Below, piece after piece: positions 39,466-43,572 of a stretch of 43,572 nt of DNA (position 1 is its first letter; every line of letters starts with the position of its first letter). Below the pieces are notes generated by a model, which had not been told where the DNA came from, made no database searches, and saw only the letters and a program-made list of their open reading frames with translations. The translations under genes were made by a program, and so were the position numbers. Origin of the DNA: JBELMB01 sp042088665 (GTDB taxonomy: Bacteria; Pseudomonadota; Alphaproteobacteria; Rhodobacterales; Rhodobacteraceae); NCBI GenBank assembly GCA_042088665.1, contig JBELMB010000028.1:1-43572 (forward strand), given 5' to 3'.

Positions 39466-40854
39466 TCAATAGCGGTAATGCTCGGGCTTGAACGGCCCTT
39501 CCGGCTTCACCCCGATATAGGCCGCCTGCTCCGTGCTCAGCTCGGTCAGCTTGACGCCGATCCGGCCAAGATGCAGGCGCGCCACCTTTTCATCGAGATG
39601 CTTGGGCAGGATGAACACACCCGGCGCGTAGTTTTCGCCGCTCATCCAAAGCTCGATCTGGGCCAGCACCTGATTGGTGAAGGACGCCGACATCACGAAG
39701 GACGGATGACCGGTGGCATTGCCAAGGTTCAGCAGACGCCCTTCGGACAGCAGGATGAGACGATTGCCCGAAGGCATCTCGATCATATCCACCTGTTCCT
39801 TGATGTTCGTCCACTTGTGGTTCTTCAGCGCCGCGACCTGGATCTCATTGTCGAAATGGCCAATGTTGCCGACGATGGCCATGTCCTTCATCTCGCGCAT
39901 ATGCTCGATCCGGATCACGTCCTTGTTGCCGGTCGTGGTGATGAAGACATCGGCAGAATTGACAACCTCTTCCAGCAGCACCACTTCGAACCCGTCCATG
40001 GCCGCCTGCAGCGCGCAGATCGGGTCCGCTTCGGTCACCTTCACCCGCGCACCGGCACCGGCCAGCGACGCCGCAGATCCCTTGCCCACATCGCCATAGC
40101 CACAGACCACGGCCACCTTGCCCGCCATCATCGTGTCGGTGGCACGGCGAATGCCGTCGACCAGCGATTCCTTGCAGCCATACTTGTTGTCAAACTTCGA
40201 CTTGGTCACGCTGTCGTTCACATTGATTGCCGGGAAAGGCAGCTGGCCGTTCTTGTGCAGGTCATACAAACGATGCACGCCTGTGGTCGTCTCTTCCGAG
40301 ACACCCTTGATCTGGTCGCGCGTCTTGGTGAACCAGCCGGGGCTCGCTGCCATGCGCTTCTTGATCTGTGCCTTGATGACGATCTCTTCTTCGGATTGCG
40401 GAACGGGAATGATATCTTCGCCGGCCTCGGCCCGAGCGCCCAGCAGCACGTAGAGCGTGGCATCGCCACCATCGTCGAGAATCATGTTGGGGCCATCGTC
40501 AAAGAGAAAGCTCTTGTCGAGGTAGTCCCAATGCTCTTCGAGCGACTGACCCTTGATCGCAAAGACCGGCGTTCCACCAGCCGCAATGGCCGCAGCGGCA
40601 TGGTCCTGGGTGGAGAAGATGTTGCAGGACGCCCAGCGCACATCGGCGCCCAAAGCCACCAGCGTTTCGATCAGAACCGCCGTCTGGATCGTCATGTGCA
40701 GAGAGCCAACGATGCGCGCGCCGGACAGCGGCTTGCTCTCACCGTATTCCTCGCGCAGCGCCATCAGGCCCGGCATCTCCGTTTCGGCGATGTTCAGCTC
40801 TTTGCGACCAAACTCTGCCAGCGCGATGTCTTTCACGATGTAATCTTGCGACAT
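39466..40854 (-). CDS. ahcY: Adenosylhomocysteinase
   Basis: A 462-residue enzyme that hydrolyses S-adenosylhomocysteine to homocysteine and adenosine, using bound NAD, to keep methylation reactions running. Landmarks are SCNIFSTQDHAAAA, NDSVTKSKFDNKYGCKESLV, the NAD-binding VCGYGDVGKGSA, and the C-terminal HLDEKVARLHLGRIGVKLTE and PFKPEHYRY. Length is normal for the bacterial form. It starts MSQDYIVKDIALAEFGRKEL behind GAGAGG/AGAGG. Divergent from the YfbR-like gene across 256 bp. A leader hairpin lies just upstream of its ribosome site. Confidence 0.98.
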   Translation of the reverse strand: MSQDYIVKDIALAEFGRKELNIAETEMPGLMALREEYGESKPLSGARIVGSLHMTIQTAVLIETLVALGADVRWASCNIFSTQDHAAAAIAAGGTPVFAIKGQSLEEHWDYLDKSFLFDDGPNMILDDGGDATLYVLLGARAEAGEDIIPVPQSEEEIVIKAQIKKRMAASPGWFTKTRDQIKGVSEETTTGVHRLYDLHKNGQLPFPAINVNDSVTKSKFDNKYGCKESLVDGIRRATDTMMAGKVAVVCGYGDVGKGSAASLAGAGARVKVTEADPICALQAAMDGFEVVLLEEVVNSADVFITTTGNKDVIRIEHMREMKDMAIVGNIGHFDNEIQVAALKNHKWTNIKEQVDMIEMPSGNRLILLSEGRLLNLGNATGHPSFVMSASFTNQVLAQIELWMSGENYAPGVFILPKHLDEKVARLHLGRIGVKLTELSTEQAAYIGVKPEGPFKPEHYRY

Positions 40855-41110
40855 TGCAGTTCCTCTGCCTCTCAAAAACGGGTTCCGGCGCGTTTCACCG
40901 CCGGGATACGTGCGGGGGCAGGTAGCATCCAACAGGTTTAGTGACAACGTGCTTGTGCCCCGAATAGCTGTGTCGGGACCTTTGCGCCAAACTGGTTTAC
41001 GCGTCCTTAACGCACAACCGCTTGCCGAACAAAGAGATGCGCTCACGCGATTTACAGGCGCGGTCAGAGGCCGTAATCAGCAGCCCAAGGCGCAGCACCC
41101 GAGGACACCC
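40855..41110. other. Divergent region between ahcY and the HD hydrolase gene (256 bp)
   Basis: It holds both promoters. On the minus strand a candidate -35 TTGTCA with a 17-base spacer and a poor -10 (TACCTG) lies around 40921-40949. Nearer the ahcY ATG, CCGGCG (40904-40899 read leftward) pairs with CGCCGG (40890-40885) in a 6-bp stem with a run of five T residues seven bases later, an attenuator-like layout. I see no SAH or SAM riboswitch core. Confidence 0.45.
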
Positions 41111-41704
41111 ATGGCCAAACCCCCCCGTGCATGGCAACGCATGTTGTCCGGCCGCAGGCTGGATCTGCTGGACCCGACCCCCGTCGACATCGAGATCGAG
41201 GACATCGCCCATGGTCTTGCTTTCGTGGCCCGTTGGAACGGCCAGACGGCAGGGGATTTTGCCTATTCCGTCGCAGAGCATTCCTTGCTGGTCGAAGAGA
41301 TATTTGGCCGTCTGTGCCCGAAGGCCCCGGCGGGTGAGCGTCTGACCGCCTTGCTGCATGACGCGCCGGAGTACGTGATCGGGGACATGATCTCGCCGGT
41401 CAAGGCCGCCGTGGGACCGGGTTATGACGAGTTGGACAAACGGCTTGCCGCGGCGGTGCATCTGCGGTTCGGCTTGCCTGCGGTGCCTCAGGTCAGGTTG
41501 AAGCGGCAGATCAAGAAAGCCGACAAGATCAGCGCCTGGATGGAGGCCACGCAGATCGCCGGTTTCACCCGCAGCGAGGCCGACAGGTTCTTTGGCGCGC
41601 CGGACATGGATATGATTGCCGATCTGACCATTCGCCTGCGTCCACCGCTGGAGGTGAGACGGGACTTCACCGCGCGACATGCGTCTCTGCAGGAGAGCAT
41701 GTGA
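41111..41704 (+). CDS. HD hydrolase, YfbR/HDDC2-like
   Basis: A 197-residue HD protein: H34 (DIAHGLAFVARWNGQT), H57 (YSVAEHSLLVEEIF), H83-D84 (TALLHDAPEYVIGDM) and a later KKADKISAWMEATQ aspartate. EHS...HD...PE is typical of YfbR-like deoxyribonucleoside 5'-monophosphatases, which trim dNMPs. Length is usual. Its stop overlaps the next GNAT start (TGATG), so the two genes are coupled. It diverges from ahcY. Confidence 0.85.
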   Translation: MAKPPRAWQRMLSGRRLDLLDPTPVDIEIEDIAHGLAFVARWNGQTAGDFAYSVAEHSLLVEEIFGRLCPKAPAGERLTALLHDAPEYVIGDMISPVKAAVGPGYDELDKRLAAAVHLRFGLPAVPQVRLKRQIKKADKISAWMEATQIAGFTRSEADRFFGAPDMDMIADLTIRLRPPLEVRRDFTARHASLQESM

Positions 41705-42174
41705 TGCTCTCCGTGCGCCCGATGACGGCAGAAGATGTTCCCGACTGCGCCGTGCTATTGAACCACATCATCGCGCTGGGCGGCAGCACCGCCTATGAAG
41801 ATCCCTTCACATCGGAAGGATTTGCAGGCGAGTTCCTGCAAGGTCCGGTGCTGTCGCATGTTGTCACGCAGGACAGGCGTATCCTCGGCTTTCAGGTCTG
41901 CTTTGAGGATCCGCCGGGTGTCTATGGCGTGGGCACCTTCACCGATCGTCGCGCGCCGGTGAAAGGCGCGGGGCGTGCCTTGTTCGAGGCAACGCTGGCG
42001 GCTTGCCGTGCCCGGGGCGGAGAGGCCATCGTGGCGGCCATTACCTCTGACAATACCGGAGGGCTGGCCTACTATGACCGCATGGGGTTTGTCGATGTGG
42101 AACGGATCGAAAACCACAAGACCCGCAGGTCCGGCGAGACTGTGGATCGTGTCATAAAACGCTTTTCGCTCTGA
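41704..42174 (+). CDS. GNAT-family N-acetyltransferase
   Basis: A 156-residue single GNAT domain: MLSVRPMTAEDVPDCAVLLN, DRRAPVKGAGRALFEATLAA (acetyl-CoA loop, slightly divergent from the QxxGxG form), and ITSDNTGGLAYYDRMGFVDV. The substrate is unknown. The ATG shares one base with the previous stop; a GTG three bases earlier is in frame but less likely. Operon with the YfbR-like gene. Confidence 0.88.
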   Translation: MLSVRPMTAEDVPDCAVLLNHIIALGGSTAYEDPFTSEGFAGEFLQGPVLSHVVTQDRRILGFQVCFEDPPGVYGVGTFTDRRAPVKGAGRALFEATLAACRARGGEAIVAAITSDNTGGLAYYDRMGFVDVERIENHKTRRSGETVDRVIKRFSL

Positions 42175-42181
42175 GGTTTGC

Positions 42182-42206
42182 AATTGTCTCACATGAGATG
42201 ACAATT
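42182..42206. promoter_or_regulatory. Inverted repeat after the GNAT gene
   Basis: AATTGTC (42182-42188) and GACAATT (42200-42206), separated by 11 bases with further imperfect pairing (TCTCA/TGAGA). It could be a weak terminator for the upstream operon or an operator for the following lipoprotein gene. Confidence 0.4.
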
Positions 42207-42288
42207 TGCCCAAATTCCGCCTGATTTCATTGCGACAGCAGGACAAAAGCGGCTCGCCCGCTGATCATGTCCCAAAAGGAGAGTACCC

Positions 42289-43008
42289 GTGTCGCGCTTT
42301 ATTCCGTTCCTCTGTGTGGCCCTTGCCATTGTTGCCGCCGGATGTGGGTTTCGACCCGAAGTCACCAGGACCCAGACACTGACTGAAACTCCGACCCTGC
42401 AGGATGTCACCGCGCAGGAAGCGCAACTGACCGAGCAAGCCACCGCCCTTGACCGCCTGTCCAACGATCTGATGCGACGTGCCATGACACGGGGCGCCAA
42501 AGTAGGCGCGGCCGCGGGCTGCGGATTGGCCGTGGTCTCGACGTCATCGGGGGCAAACTGCCTCGCCGGAGCTCTGGCCGGGGGCACCGTTGGCGCGGTT
42601 GCCGGTCACGCCGCCGGGAAAAAGCAAGTCGACGCGCGCATGGAACTGGTGTCCCTCTCGCGGGTGACGCCGTCGATCACGCGCACCCGTGACCAGATGC
42701 AACTGGTCGAACAAGGCCTGCCTGACTTGCTGGCCTCGCAAGCCCGGGAACTCGCCACGCTTCGCGAACGGATGCTGGCTGGTGAGTTGACAGAAACGGC
42801 CTTCGACGCGCGAGTCGCAGAAATCAAACAGTCACGCGCCATGGTCGCGGAGGCCTTGTCGCTGAGCGCAAGCAACGCCCGCGCAGCACACAAGGCCTTG
42901 GCAGAGGCTAAATCGGACGGGCAGACAGGTCTCGACTGGCACCTGATGATGGTCGGCAAACTCGAGAAAGACGCGCTTTCGGCCCGGTCGTCCATCTCGC
43001 TCCTCTAG
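42289..43008 (+). CDS. Lipoprotein of unknown function with glycine-zipper segment
   Basis: A 239-residue exported lipoprotein starting with GTG behind AAAAGGAGAG (MSRFIPFLCVALAIVAAGCG). The lipobox puts the lipid on C19. A Gly/Ala-rich stretch (about 68-105, GAKVGAAAGCGLAVVSTSSG and GALAGGTVGAVAGHAAGKKQ) is a glycine zipper of the kind seen in outer-membrane lipoproteins. The rest is helical and likely coiled coil (ARELATLRERMLAGELTETA). I do not recognise a named family. It stands alone after the GNAT gene and before the IS481 relic. Confidence 0.75.
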   Translation: MSRFIPFLCVALAIVAAGCGFRPEVTRTQTLTETPTLQDVTAQEAQLTEQATALDRLSNDLMRRAMTRGAKVGAAAGCGLAVVSTSSGANCLAGALAGGTVGAVAGHAAGKKQVDARMELVSLSRVTPSITRTRDQMQLVEQGLPDLLASQARELATLRERMLAGELTETAFDARVAEIKQSRAMVAEALSLSASNARAAHKALAEAKSDGQTGLDWHLMMVGKLEKDALSARSSISLL

Positions 43009-43150
43009 CCAGGCTTCGCTGACGTCATCTGAGGAAACGCGACGAGGCAGGGCTTGCTGGCCGTATCATGTTCAGACCCGGTAGGTTGGGACAGTCTTGA
43101 TTTTGACGCATCCAACTGGCCGATGGCCACCGAGTGGTCCGAACGCGCCG
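43009..43150. other. Gap between lipoprotein and IS481 relic
   Basis: 142 bp without a gene. It probably contains the outer end of the insertion element, but I could not define its inverted repeat. Confidence 0.4.
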
Positions 43151-43572
43151 TTAGATGTTACATCCCGGCAGGTAGTATGGCTGTTTCTTGAACAGCTCCG
43201 GCTTGAGTTGGTGCCAGTCCTTCATCGCCTGCAAGGGCGTCTTGCTGCCCAGGGCTGATTGCGGGAGCTGCTGGTTATAGAGCCAGACGTAGCGGTGCAT
43301 CGTCGTCTCCAGCTGTTCTCCGGAGCGGAAGTGGTGGCTTTGGAGAACCTCCTAGATACGGCCATTGAAGCGCTCGACCATTCCGTTGGTCTGGGGCGAC
43401 TTCGGTGGGGTCAACCGATGTTCGATATTGAGAGCTGAGCAAAGCGTATCGAACTCGTGTGCACCCGTGGCTGCACGCTTTCGCAGGCCGAAGAGGCGAT
43501 CCGTGAATTCCGTCCCGTAGCACGTCGGGAAGAAGGGCTGCTGAGAGGTTATGGCCACGCGCGCAGCCCCCA
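43151..43572 (-). pseudogene. IS481-family transposase C-terminus with amber stop
   Basis: Reading leftward from the window edge: GTEFTDRLFGLRKRAATGAH, EFDTLCSALNIEHRLTPPKS, PQTNGMVERFNGRI, then TAG, then EVLQSHHFRSGEQLETTMHR, YVWLYNQQLPQSALGSKTPL, DWHQLKPELFKKQPYY to a TAA at 43153-43151. This is the C-terminal part of an IS481 (DDE) transposase including NG.VERFN. The TAG replaces the expected GAG, and the stretch before GTEFTDR is also unlike the family (FFPTCY where a TDNG-type motif belongs). The 5' part lies outside the window. Probably inactive. Confidence 0.9.

Noticed and set aside
40855..41000. A possible SAH or SAM riboswitch upstream of ahcY
   Set aside because: Such switches are known before ahcY or metK in other proteobacteria, but I could not find their conserved core here; only a short hairpin and T run are visible.

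Overview
The window looks like the chromosome of a Roseobacter-group member of the Rhodobacterales (Alphaproteobacteria). The evidence is the GC-rich coding sequence and several gene arrangements typical of that group: argH / small lipoprotein / DUF2834 / lysA / DUF4175; hemD / mic60-like / hemY-like diverging from tsaD / gpsA / yciI / EVE; hisC / tyrC / extensin-like; and a YqiJ-like / flotillin pair. Most of the sequence is ordinary core genome.

Layout. 1-5.2 kb: a minus-strand amino-acid operon (argH to lysA, then a DUF4175 membrane protein cut by the window edge), with a periplasmic thioredoxin-like gene divergent from argH. 5.27-5.66 kb: a 389-bp internally deleted IS3-family element with intact 11-bp ends. 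5.7-14.9 kb: a secreted protein of unknown function with a GA/CT-rich minisatellite in its 3' region, the YqiJ-like/flotillin pair, the aromatic amino acid genes tyrC and hisC, and a phosphohexomutase. 14.85-21.16 kb: a LacI regulator diverging from a six-gene operon that combines a group A flavin monooxygenase, a complete sugar-type (CUT1) ABC importer and a b561-like membrane cytochrome. This is the most likely under-described system here: regulated uptake of an unknown substrate coupled to flavin oxidation.

21.16-26.6 kb is a genetic graveyard with no convincing intact protein gene. It holds a frameshifted unknown gene, an IS3 orfB remnant, a DUF1445 hydro-lyase relic, an MttB-type methyltransferase relic spliced directly onto a dimethylglycine/sarcosine dehydrogenase-type relic, a conjugation-type ATPase relic, a truncated CHC2 primase, an intact tRNA-Thr(CGT) and a broken XRE regulator. 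The dehydrogenase relic carries a 16-bp tandem repeat that is translated in all three frames. It suggests decay of both an accessory methylated-amine locus and a mobile element next to the tRNA.

26.65-43.0 kb returns to core genome: the haem/Mic60 cluster, the tsaD operon, small membrane and stress-type proteins, an HD protein, a hybrid histidine kinase with a ribosome-site hairpin, ahcY, a YfbR-like HD hydrolase, two GNAT acetyltransferases and a lipoprotein. The window ends in an IS481-family transposase broken by an amber codon. Three separate loci (2.76, 5.81 and 24.25 kb) carry tandem repeats with the same 16-bp period. Start sites were chosen from ribosome binding sites, family N-termini and overlaps with upstream stop codons. 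All family assignments are by eye from the sequence; no searches were run.
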